From: Sulfurimonas sp.
GTDB lineage: Bacteria > Campylobacterota > Campylobacteria > Campylobacterales > Sulfurimonadaceae
Direction: 5' to 3'
Assembly: GCF_023229105.1 (NCBI RefSeq)
Contig: NZ_JALNZY010000050.1
Span: forward strand, 1 to 15,714
DNA: 15,714 bases
Under the pieces are notes generated by a model, which worked only from the letters and a program-made list of their open reading frames with translations, was not told the DNA's origin and did no database searches. The position numbers and the translations under genes were made by a program. Within the stretch, counting starts at the first letter, position 1, and each line of letters begins with the position of its first letter. Below are positions 1-6,575 of the stretch, piece by piece.

Positions 1-311
1 AGTCCTATAGATTCAACATTTTTATATTCATGCGCCCCTCTATTAGCAGCCTCCATAACTCCAGGTCCGCCACCCGTCATAATATTGAAGTCTCTTTTGG
101 CAAGCATAGAAGACAACTCCTGTGCCTTTTTATAATATTTATTTTGACCCTTGACCTTAGAGCTACCAAACATGGTAACCGTAGGTCCAAGTTCTCCAAG
201 TTCATTAAAACCTTTTACAAAATCCGCAACAATTTTAAAAACACTCCAAACATCCGCTGATTTAATCTCTTTTACATATTTCCTTGTTAAATCATCTTTC
301 TTTTTACGCAT
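1..311 (-). CDS. LOG-family (TIGR00730-type) Rossmann-fold protein, N-terminal part, cut by the left edge
   Basis: The first 103 codons are present; the C-terminal part lies beyond the left edge. The start is the ATG at 311, because an in-frame TAG lies three codons upstream. The visible part carries the opening strand of the fold (VTMFGSSK, about residues 45-52), a YYKKAQEL helix (59-66), and the nucleotide-binding signature TGGGPGVMEAANRG (about 79-92), which is characteristic of the lysine decarboxylase-like/LOG family. The second family motif (PGGxGTxxE) would lie outside the window. Characterised LOG proteins release free cytokinin bases from nucleoside monophosphates by phosphoribohydrolase action, and bacterial relatives such as PpnN cleave nucleoside monophosphates. 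The actual substrate here cannot be read from the sequence. The gene starts 20 bases after the fliY stop in the same direction, so it may be read through from the flagellar operon, but nothing suggests a flagellar role. Confidence 0.85.
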   Translation of the reverse strand, partial: MRKKKDDLTRKYVKEIKSADVWSVFKIVADFVKGFNELGELGPTVTMFGSSKVKGQNKYYKKAQELSSMLAKRDFNIMTGGGPGVMEAANRGAHEYKNVESIG

Positions 312-331
312 ATAAATCTACTTTCTATTTT

Positions 332-1195
332 TTATGATCTTAATTGGTTTAATCTCTCTCTTTTTGTACCGATTGTAGTTACCTGAACTCCAAAGTTTCC
401 ATCAACAATAACAACTTCTCCCTCAGCAATAACACGGTCATCTACCAATATCTCAAGAGGGTCGTTTGCCAATTGGTTTAACTCTATCACAGAACCTATA
501 TCCATGCTTAAAACATCTTTTAAAAGCATCTTTTTCTTTCCGATTCTTACTTTAACCGGTAGTTTTACATCCATAATCAAAGATATATTACTCATCTCTT
601 CACTATTTAAAGAGACAGGTGTTACTGTGTTTTCAGATCCATATGAATCAGATTTTTTTTCGCTTGCTTCTGCTTTAGCTGTTTTGTATATTGCATTTTG
701 TAAATTTTCATCTATTATAAACATAAAAAGAGATTTTAAATTTTCTATTTTAAAATTATATACAAACATTTTACTATAGTTTTCTAGCGACACCTCTTTG
801 TTCTCATCAATATACTCTATCTTTTCTATATTAAAGGAGAGTATAGGGAGCTCTTTTTGTGCAGAGAGTGTATTTGAAATCGCTCCAAATATATTTGAAA
901 CTATCTCCTTAGCAGCGTCTAAATCATCTTCGCTGACATCTTCCCTATCACTCCCCTCTTCGCCCATCATCATATCGGACAAAGATGTAACCAGATTTGG
1001 TGTTAACGCAACCATAACAAAAGCATTGACACTGCCGCTTACTTTTACATCCAATAGCACTATCGGAGGAATAATACTTGAAATAATGCTAAGTTCTTGC
1101 TCCTCTTTTAAGTCAAGAGATGGCGCCTGCCCTATCAATGCCTCAATAGTAGCTACTGTTTCATTTTCAAATAGTTTCATAAAATTACTCATCAT
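332..1195 (-). CDS. fliY: Flagellar motor switch protein FliY (CheC-like plus SpoA/FliN domain)
   Basis: This is a component of the cytoplasmic C-ring that sets flagellar rotation direction together with FliM and FliG. Residues about 35-170 resemble the CheC/FliM middle fold, with a helix DLDAAKEIVSNIFG (91-104). Residues about 205-277 form a typical SpoA (FliN-like) domain, including LANDPLEILVDDRVIAEGE (242-260) and VDGNFGVQV (264-272). The 180-200 stretch is a polar linker. Length (287 residues) fits the Campylobacterota FliY type. In CheC-type CheY-P phosphatases the catalytic helix reads (S/D)-x3-E-x2-N; here D93 and E97 are present, but the position expected for Asn is Ser100 and an Asn follows at 101, so phosphatase activity is doubtful. 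The gene overlaps the end of fliM by 11 bases. Two adjacent ATGs exist; a GAGGAG at 1199-1204 is better spaced (6 bases) for the second one at 1192, which would give 286 residues. Confidence 0.95.
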   Translation of the reverse strand: MMSNFMKLFENETVATIEALIGQAPSLDLKEEQELSIISSIIPPIVLLDVKVSGSVNAFVMVALTPNLVTSLSDMMMGEEGSDREDVSEDDLDAAKEIVSNIFGAISNTLSAQKELPILSFNIEKIEYIDENKEVSLENYSKMFVYNFKIENLKSLFMFIIDENLQNAIYKTAKAEASEKKSDSYGSENTVTPVSLNSEEMSNISLIMDVKLPVKVRIGKKKMLLKDVLSMDIGSVIELNQLANDPLEILVDDRVIAEGEVVIVDGNFGVQVTTIGTKRERLNQLRS

Positions 1196-2321
1196 CTACT
1201 CCTCTTTTACTTTTTTTTTCATACTCGAAATCATCTTCGTTTTTATCTTCATCAGCATTAAAAATAATATCTTTTACACCAGATATTTTTTCCCGCCTAA
1301 TTGTTTCAAAATTTTCCAATGCACGCTTAACTGCATCTTTTTCCGTATCAATCATCTCTGTAATTTGTATTGATTTTCTAAATCTTCTAAGCCCTATTTT
1401 ACCGCGAAATCTATCTTTTCCATCAACACAAAGCGTAACAATATCATCTGCCGCATTGTTAAGTCTAACGATATCGCCGTTTTGCAAATCTAAAACATCT
1501 CTCAAAGTTAATTCAGTATTTCCCAGCATCGCTTCAATGCCAACTTTTGCACCACCAAGAAGAACTTGGAGTTCCGTATTTCTACTTTTTTTGGTGCTAG
1601 TTTCATTTAGCATCAAATCTCTACTAGCAAGTTTTGGTAAAACCGGCTCAAGTGCAATAACCGGATAACAGATATTCATCATGCCTGAACTCTGCCCAAT
1701 AATGATCTCCATAACTACCATAACAACAATTTCGTTTTGAGCAACAATTTGTACAACATTTGGGCTTGACTCTTTTGACTCAATATTTGGAAAAACATCC
1801 ATAACAGGTCCCCAAGCCTCTTTAAGAGTTGCCATCATAACCCTTAAAATCGTCTCAAAAAGACTAAGTTCTATATCTGAAAACTCACGACTAGCATCAA
1901 AGGGTTCGCCTTTTCCACCTAGTAATCGATCTAACATCGGAAAAGCGATAGAGGGATTTATCTCAATAACACCACTTCCCTCTAAAGGTTTCATGGAAAA
2001 AACATTAAAACTTGTCGGATTTGGCAGAGACATTAAAAATTCGCCATAGGTCATCTGATCAACTGAGTGGAGCTGAATCTCAACAATTGAGCGCATGATT
2101 GAAGATATCTGAGAAGCCAAAGATCTTGCCATCTTATCATGGATGCCACGAAATGCTCGAAGCTGCTCTTTTGATACCCTGTTTGGTCTTTTAAAATCAT
2201 AAAGGGTTACCTGTCTTTGTGATACTAATGAGTCTTCTGTCCCCTCAAGTATCTCATCGCCCTCATCATCAACAACATCTAAAAGAGCATCTATCTCTTC
2301 TTGTGAAAGTATATCTGCCAT
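1185..2321 (-). CDS. fliM: Flagellar motor switch protein FliM
   Basis: FliM is the C-ring protein that binds phosphorylated CheY and passes the signal to FliG. The N-terminal CheY-binding peptide is clear (LSQEEIDALL, residues 5-14), followed by an acidic linker. The middle domain (about 45-235) holds the FliG-contacting GGxG motif as GGKG (135-138). The SpoA domain covers about 255-322 (LTLRDVLDLQNGDIVRLN at 271-288). A charged tail of about 50 residues (325-378), rich in Asp, Glu and Lys, follows; E. coli FliM (334 residues as I recall) has a much shorter end, so 378 residues is on the long side. The ATG at 2321 is preceded by a GGAG-type ribosome site lying in the last codons of fliA, whose stop is one base upstream of the start, consistent with coupled translation. 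Confidence 0.97.
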   Translation of the reverse strand: MADILSQEEIDALLDVVDDEGDEILEGTEDSLVSQRQVTLYDFKRPNRVSKEQLRAFRGIHDKMARSLASQISSIMRSIVEIQLHSVDQMTYGEFLMSLPNPTSFNVFSMKPLEGSGVIEINPSIAFPMLDRLLGGKGEPFDASREFSDIELSLFETILRVMMATLKEAWGPVMDVFPNIESKESSPNVVQIVAQNEIVVMVVMEIIIGQSSGMMNICYPVIALEPVLPKLASRDLMLNETSTKKSRNTELQVLLGGAKVGIEAMLGNTELTLRDVLDLQNGDIVRLNNAADDIVTLCVDGKDRFRGKIGLRRFRKSIQITEMIDTEKDAVKRALENFETIRREKISGVKDIIFNADEDKNEDDFEYEKKSKRGVDDE

Positions 2322-2322
2322 G

Positions 2323-3006
2323 CTAAGCTCCTACACTCTCTTTAATCTTAAAAATAACCGACTTATGGATTTGAGAAATTCTAGATTCTGTAATATCCAT
2401 AATCTCGCTAATCTCTTTAAGCGTCAACTCTTCAAAATAGTAAAGTTGTATTATCAACTGTTCCCTTTGAGCATACTGACTAAGAACAGTTTTGATGGTC
2501 TCAATTAACTCTTCTTTTTCTATATTGGCGATTGACGAGCCTTCATCACCGACTTGCAACTGATCTTCTAAGGGCATAACGGTATAGATTGTTGATGCTA
2601 TTCTCGCTTCATGTATCTTCTCAACACTCTCAGACAAAATCTCTGCCAACTCCTCATCGCTGGGCTCTTCATTGTGAGTTACCCTGTATTCTTCTACGGC
2701 ATAGTCTATCGCTTTTACAAGTTTTCTGCTTGCACGGCTAAGAACATCCAAGCTTCTTAGATAATCCAACATAGCCCCATAAACTCTCTTTTTAGCGTAT
2801 CCCCAAAAGGAGTCATTCAAGCTCTCGTCATATCTTCTTGCTAGTTTAATAAGCTCTTCGGTGCCGATAGCTGAGAGGTCAAGATAATCAATAGAACTAG
2901 GGAGTCTCTCTTTGAGCCTAAACGCCATCGCCTTTACGGCAGGCAGATATTGAATCGCCAACTCATCTTCTTTATGTTTAAGATCCTGTGTATAAGCCGA
3001 AATCAT
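2323..3006 (-). CDS. fliA: Flagellar sigma factor FliA (sigma-28)
   Basis: This is an alternative sigma factor that directs RNA polymerase to late flagellar genes such as flagellin. Sigma region 2 spans about residues 14-88 (DLSAIGTEELIKLARRYD at 43-60, then FWGYAKKRVYGAMLDYLR at 67-84). Region 3 follows (about 90-150), and region 4 carries a helix-turn-helix, ELTLKEISEIMDITESRISQ, at 193-212. At 227 residues it is close to the usual 230-240. In other flagellated bacteria FliA is held inactive by the anti-sigma factor FlgM, which is not encoded here. The start ATG at 3006 overlaps the upstream stop as ATGA and has a GGAAGAG-type ribosome site. Its position between flhG and fliM is the conserved Campylobacterota arrangement. 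Confidence 0.96.
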   Translation of the reverse strand: MISAYTQDLKHKEDELAIQYLPAVKAMAFRLKERLPSSIDYLDLSAIGTEELIKLARRYDESLNDSFWGYAKKRVYGAMLDYLRSLDVLSRASRKLVKAIDYAVEEYRVTHNEEPSDEELAEILSESVEKIHEARIASTIYTVMPLEDQLQVGDEGSSIANIEKEELIETIKTVLSQYAQREQLIIQLYYFEELTLKEISEIMDITESRISQIHKSVIFKIKESVGA

Positions 3007-3335
3007 AAGCTCTTCCTACTTTTCTGGCTATTTGCTTGAACTGCTATATCTGTAATTTTAATAGCGGAATCAATTATTTTTTCTCTTTTGTTTATCTCAT
3101 TTGCAAAGACATCAAGCCTCTTCTCATGTGACTCTTTTGGAAAAAAGTAGAGTTTTCCGACCGTTGTTCTGTAGTAAAGAGAGACAATTATATGGGAGAA
3201 GAGATAAAAAAAGGTAGTTATCAAAAATGTATATACAAACAAACCCTCTGCATCAAATGATTTTAATATACCAAACACTATTCCCATAAAAAAACCCTGG
3301 ATAGTAAAAAAGTATATAAAATTCTCACCTAACAT
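3003..3335 (-). CDS. Small two-helix membrane protein of the flagellar operon, function unknown
   Basis: This is a 110-residue protein with two hydrophobic segments near its N-terminus (about residues 5-24, FIYFFTIQGFFMGIVFGIL, and about 31-54, FVYTFLITTFFYLFSHIIV) separated by a short acidic loop. A polar tail of about 50 residues rich in Lys, Arg and Ser follows. By the positive-inside rule the tail is probably cytoplasmic. I recognise no family signature. The position, between flhG and fliA, matches the unnamed membrane protein Cj0062c of C. jejuni, so it is probably an orthologue; that is recall plus inference. It overlaps fliA as ATGA and begins 21 bases after flhG. The ATG at 3335 is chosen over the in-frame TTG at 3338 because a GGGG ribosome site is spaced better for the ATG. 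A role in flagellar regulation or assembly is suggested only by location. Confidence 0.85.
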   Translation of the reverse strand: MLGENFIYFFTIQGFFMGIVFGILKSFDAEGLFVYTFLITTFFYLFSHIIVSLYYRTTVGKLYFFPKESHEKRLDVFANEINKREKIIDSAIKITDIAVQANSQKSRKSL

Positions 3336-3356
3336 CAATATCGCCCCAAGTTTAAT

Positions 3357-4232
3357 TTAAAAATGCTTTACTAACCGCTTAAAAAGCCCAGATAATCCGC
3401 TTTCGCTAGGCATTACAAGCACATCCCGTTCCAAACCTTTACTTATTGCATTTGCAATAGAGAGGATATCTTTATGAACTACCGAACCCGGATGCAAGAC
3501 ACTAAAAAGAGCCCTTTGTTTTACGGAAGAGGAGACTTTAATATCGCTGTTAATTTTACCTAAGAGCTTTATATTTAACTTCTCTCCTATATTTGCCAAA
3601 GCTACTTTTTTAATCTTTTCATATACTGCAACTGCCTCTTTTTCGCTTTTTACCTGATTCATGATTAGATTTATATCATCTCGAAAAGTTGCTATTGTTT
3701 TTATAGTTGCATAAGCGTCTGTTATGGCTGCAGGATCTGGAACAGTAACCACGATAACCTCATCTGCTACATCCAAAAACATTCTTATATGCTCTCCTAT
3801 ACCGGCTCCCGTATCAATTATCATAACATCTAGTTTGTCTAAAACTTCAGCCTCGCTCATAAATCTCTCAAAAAGAGCTTTATCGGAGTATTTCAAAATC
3901 TCATCGCCGCTCTCTCCGGGAATAAGTATGAGATTTCTTGTTACTGGGATTAAAATATCTGAAACAGTCGCTTCACCTTTGAGAACATGAAGTATATTTT
4001 TCTTGATTTTGACATTGAACATAACATCCAAATTCGCAAGTCCTATATCTGCATCAAAGATACCGACATTTAACCCATTTTGAGAAAGAACATAAGCAAG
4101 ATTTGAGCTAATTGTGCTCTTTCCTACTCCGCCTTTTCCACTAGTAATTGCTATAAAACGGGTTTTTTTAGATTTTTTAGCAGCTGTTTTTGAAACTAGT
4201 TCCTCTAGTTTTTGAGCCTGATGCCCTATCAT
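3357..4232 (-). CDS. flhG: Flagellar number regulator FlhG (MinD-like ATPase, also called FleN/YlxH)
   Basis: FlhG is a MinD/ParA-type ATPase that limits flagellar number, working with FlhF at the cell pole; in Campylobacter it has also been linked to placement of division. The deviant Walker A motif is intact (SGKGGVGKST, residues 31-40), followed by switch I FDADIGLANLD (59-69) and the Walker B region IIDTGAGIGEHI (138-149). The C-terminus (about 270-291, ending LFKRLVKHF) could form an amphipathic membrane-binding helix, as in MinD. FlhG proteins usually carry a short N-terminal DQAxxLR helix that stimulates FlhF GTPase activity; here the corresponding stretch is HQAQKLEELV (4-13), which keeps QA and L but not the Asp or Arg. 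The ATG at 4232 overlaps the flhF stop as ATGA and has a well-spaced AGGAG. Confidence 0.95.
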   Translation of the reverse strand: MIGHQAQKLEELVSKTAAKKSKKTRFIAITSGKGGVGKSTISSNLAYVLSQNGLNVGIFDADIGLANLDVMFNVKIKKNILHVLKGEATVSDILIPVTRNLILIPGESGDEILKYSDKALFERFMSEAEVLDKLDVMIIDTGAGIGEHIRMFLDVADEVIVVTVPDPAAITDAYATIKTIATFRDDINLIMNQVKSEKEAVAVYEKIKKVALANIGEKLNIKLLGKINSDIKVSSSVKQRALFSVLHPGSVVHKDILSIANAISKGLERDVLVMPSESGLSGLFKRLVKHF

Positions 4233-5503
4233 ATTTTGCTCCTATTGAAGCCGTTTAATAAGCACTCCACTAAAAAATCACTGCTTGCACACACTAAGTC
4301 CTCAGGAACTTCCTGCCCGACGGAGAAGTAACTGATAGGTTTTTTTGTCTCATAAGATAGAGAAAATATATTGCCAAAACCCCTTGTCTCATCTAACTTT
4401 GTAAACATGAGTGTATCGACATTAAGCGTTGCAAAATTATCATAAGTTATTTTTAAATCTTCATACTTTATAGAACTTGGCATAACTAAAACCACATCAA
4501 TGTTGTATTTAACGTCGTTTCCATCAAGGCACTCATAGATTTTCTCTATTTTTGTTCTATCATAAGGGCTTGAACCCATAGTGTCTATAAGAATATAGTC
4601 GCAATATCTCAATGAATCAAGTGCACTTGCAAAATCTATAGGATCAACAACAGTCTCAATTCCGAGCTTCATCATTCTAGCATACTGCATGAGCTGCTCA
4701 ACTGCGCCAATGCGGTAAGTATCTAGCACAACCAAACCTACTTTATACTTCTTTTGCATGAGATACGAATATCTCGCTGCCAATTTTGCCACTGATGTAG
4801 TTTTACCAACACCCGTAGGGCCCACCAACATAATGACTTTTTTATTTCCTACCGATGGAGTGCTCTCAAGTCTAATCGGTACCATTTTTCTAAGAACGGT
4901 TTGAAAATATCTTTTTATAGTTGCTGAATTTTCCCTCATTCTAAAGGGCATATGTTCTAAAGTCATTCTCATGATGGCATCTAAATGCTCGGCATTCATG
5001 CCGCTTTGAGAAGCCAGACGATATATTTCTGCAAACTCAGAGGGAATATGGCTCTCTAGATTAGGAGCTTTTTCATCCCAAAACATATTTTGAATAACTT
5101 TAACTTTATCCCCGAGTTTAGCGATTTCAGACTTTATCTCTTTAAGCTCTTTGGGTTCAAACAGCATCTGGGATTTAGTATCTTGATACTCATAAAGTGG
5201 TTCTTTTACATCTGCTATCTTAGATATCTGTCTAGCAGCATAGGAGATATCATACAAGACATCGGCACTCTTTTGAGTAAGCGGTCTCTCATCTTTAGAT
5301 AAATTTTTTGTTTTTTGATATGTTTCATGTGCCAAAGAGTCGCTCTCTATCCCCATGATTATCTCATAAACAGGCTCTCTTGTGAGTGATTTTTTCTGAA
5401 TCTCTTTTGTGTCTATATGCAGCATCTGACTATAGTTAATATCCATCTTGGCTTTTTTCAATGCTTCTGATGGTGTTCTTCCGGTAAATGTTAAAATCTT
5501 CAT
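4229..5503 (-). CDS. flhF: Flagellar placement GTPase FlhF (SRP-type)
   Basis: FlhF is an SRP-family GTPase that recruits early flagellar components to the pole and, in Campylobacterota, is needed for expression of sigma-54 flagellar genes. The N-terminal basic domain (about 1-120) begins MKILTFTGRTPSEALKKAK, the usual FlhF opening. A helical N domain (about 150-215) leads into the G domain. GPTGVGKTT (228-236) is G1, LDTYRIGAVEQL (260-271) is the G2/insertion region, DTMGSS (307-312) sits at G3, and TKLDE (368-372) is G4. SRP GTPases normally have DTAGR at G3, so Met for Ala and Ser for Arg are departures. FSVGQEVPEDL (393-403) is the conserved closing motif. The length, 424 residues, is normal for the family. 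It overlaps both folK and flhG by 4 bases, so synthesis of FlhF and FlhG is probably coupled. Confidence 0.96.
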   Translation of the reverse strand: MKILTFTGRTPSEALKKAKMDINYSQMLHIDTKEIQKKSLTREPVYEIIMGIESDSLAHETYQKTKNLSKDERPLTQKSADVLYDISYAARQISKIADVKEPLYEYQDTKSQMLFEPKELKEIKSEIAKLGDKVKVIQNMFWDEKAPNLESHIPSEFAEIYRLASQSGMNAEHLDAIMRMTLEHMPFRMRENSATIKRYFQTVLRKMVPIRLESTPSVGNKKVIMLVGPTGVGKTTSVAKLAARYSYLMQKKYKVGLVVLDTYRIGAVEQLMQYARMMKLGIETVVDPIDFASALDSLRYCDYILIDTMGSSPYDRTKIEKIYECLDGNDVKYNIDVVLVMPSSIKYEDLKITYDNFATLNVDTLMFTKLDETRGFGNIFSLSYETKKPISYFSVGQEVPEDLVCASSDFLVECLLNGFNRSKI

Positions 5504-5988
5504 CTCTGTAAATCCATCAATGGTATCAACACGCTTTCTCTCTCAAACCACTTAGCATGCGGTATTTGAAGTTTTTGTGTCTTCACTACCCTATTATCAA
5601 AAAAAATTATATCCAAATCTAATGTCCTTGGAGCATTTGCAAAACTTCTTTTGCGTGCAAATTTTTTCTCTAGCCTCATTAAATAGTCTAAAAAAAACTT
5701 GGGCTGCATACTGGTTTTAAGCATCATAACCGCATTAAAAAAATCATCCTGCTTGACAAAACCAAAAGGAGGATTTTTCAAAATCAGTGATGTTTGCAAA
5801 AGAGCTACCTGTTTATCTTTTTTGAGATAATTATACAAATGAATAAATCTTCTTTTAACATCCCCAATATTTCCTCCCAATCCTACCGTAGCAATATAAC
5901 GGTGTGAGCTTTTAGGAGTGTTTTTGTAACTATTGCGTAAATTTTTAAAGGTTTGCAACTCCTTATTTAACTTACGCTTTATATACAT
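5500..5988 (-). CDS. folK: 6-hydroxymethyl-7,8-dihydropterin pyrophosphokinase (HPPK)
   Basis: HPPK transfers pyrophosphate from ATP to 6-hydroxymethyl-dihydropterin in the folate pathway, just before dihydropteroate synthase. The opening motif GLGGNIGD (36-43) stands for the usual GSNLGD. PPFGF (73-77) lies in the flexible loop region. The magnesium-binding signature RTLDLDIIFF (121-130) contains both aspartates (D124, D126), and IPHAKWFERESVLIPL (142-157) is the family's C-terminal motif. About 30 basic residues precede the catalytic fold, slightly more than in most HPPKs. The start ATG at 5988 is four bases after the aroQ stop, and the 3' end overlaps flhF as ATGA. Folate and shikimate genes upstream of flhF are a conserved Campylobacterota arrangement rather than a sign of shared function. 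Confidence 0.94.
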   Translation of the reverse strand: MYIKRKLNKELQTFKNLRNSYKNTPKSSHRYIATVGLGGNIGDVKRRFIHLYNYLKKDKQVALLQTSLILKNPPFGFVKQDDFFNAVMMLKTSMQPKFFLDYLMRLEKKFARKRSFANAPRTLDLDIIFFDNRVVKTQKLQIPHAKWFERESVLIPLMDLQR

Positions 5989-5992
5989 AAAA

Positions 5993-6481
5993 TTAATTTC
6001 CCCCGGCAGCCTGAGACTGTTGTTTTTGCATCTCTTGAACTGCTTTTATCTCATTCATTATCTGCACCATACCAACCATTGCAAGATGGTATCCAAAGGG
6101 ACCAAAGCCTACAATAGAAGATGTACAAACAGGAGCAACCATATTCTGTTTTCTAAACTCTTCACGGCGATGAATATTACTAATATGAACTTCAATAGCA
6201 GGTAGATTAACAGCTGATATTGCGTCACGAATAGCGATAGATGTGTGTGTATATGCTGCAGGATTTATGATAATACCGTTTGCATCTCCGTAGCACTCTT
6301 GAATCTTATCTACAATCTCGCCCTCTAAATTGCTTTGAAAAAACTCTATTTCTAGTCCACTTTGATCTGCAAAATCTTTCATTTGCGCATGTATCTGCTC
6401 TAGCTTCATTGCACCATAAACTTGCTGCTCTCTCACACCCAACATATTTAAGTTTGGTCCTTGAATCACTACTATTTTCAT
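5993..6481 (-). CDS. aroQ: Type II 3-dehydroquinate dehydratase
   Basis: The enzyme converts 3-dehydroquinate to 3-dehydroshikimate in the shikimate pathway for aromatic amino acids and chorismate. The type II signature is complete: IQGPNLNMLGVREQQVYG (6-23) with catalytic Arg17 and Tyr22, SNLEGEIVDKI (50-60), INPAAYTHTSIAIRDA (72-87) with Asn73 and His79, EVHISN (97-102) with catalytic His99, and REEFR (106-110) supplying a substrate-binding Arg. The family works as a dodecamer of about 150-residue subunits, and 162 residues fits; the last 20 or so residues (KAVQEMQKQQSQAAGGN) are a polar tail. The ATG at 6481 has an AAGG six bases upstream. It is the first gene of the minus-strand operon and faces a divergent gene across 94 bases. 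Confidence 0.97.
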   Translation of the reverse strand: MKIVVIQGPNLNMLGVREQQVYGAMKLEQIHAQMKDFADQSGLEIEFFQSNLEGEIVDKIQECYGDANGIIINPAAYTHTSIAIRDAISAVNLPAIEVHISNIHRREEFRKQNMVAPVCTSSIVGFGPFGYHLAMVGMVQIMNEIKAVQEMQKQQSQAAGGN

Positions 6482-6575
6482 TTTCTGCCTTTTTGCTTAA
6501 TGCTTAGTATTTTTAAGGAGCAATTTTATCTAAATTAAGCATAATCTATTTTAAATTTAGACAAAAAGATAAAAT
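6482..6575. promoter_or_regulatory. Divergent promoter region between aroQ and the deaminase gene
   Basis: This 94-base, strongly AT-rich gap must carry the promoters for both the aroQ-to-fliY operon and the plus-strand pair. On the minus strand, TTTAGA, 17 bases, then AATACT (6506-6511) is a possible -35/-10 pair giving a leader of about 18 bases. On the plus strand CATAAT at 6540-6545 is a possible -10 without a recognisable -35, which is common in this phylum. Two short inverted repeats lie here: an 8-base one (6529-6536 with 6554-6561) and a 9-base one (6523-6531 with 6567-6575). Their centres differ (about 6545 and 6549), so they are not one dyad and may be chance in AT-rich DNA. Exact elements are uncertain. 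Confidence 0.5.

Noticed and set aside
30..260. Plus-strand open frame at the left edge
   Set aside because: It is the antisense of the LOG-family gene, whose minus-strand frame gives the clear TGGGPGVMEAANRG signature.
798..1373. Long plus-strand open frame of 191 codons opposite fliY and fliM
   Set aside because: It lies wholly over two certain genes on the other strand, has a serine- and isoleucine-rich composition typical of an antisense reading, and has no recognisable domain.
3336..3346. GGGCGATAT on the minus strand, resembling a sigma-28 -10 element just before the small membrane protein
   Set aside because: No TAAA-type -35 lies at the right distance, and the element is so close to the start codon that the message would have almost no leader; the GGGG is better read as the ribosome site.
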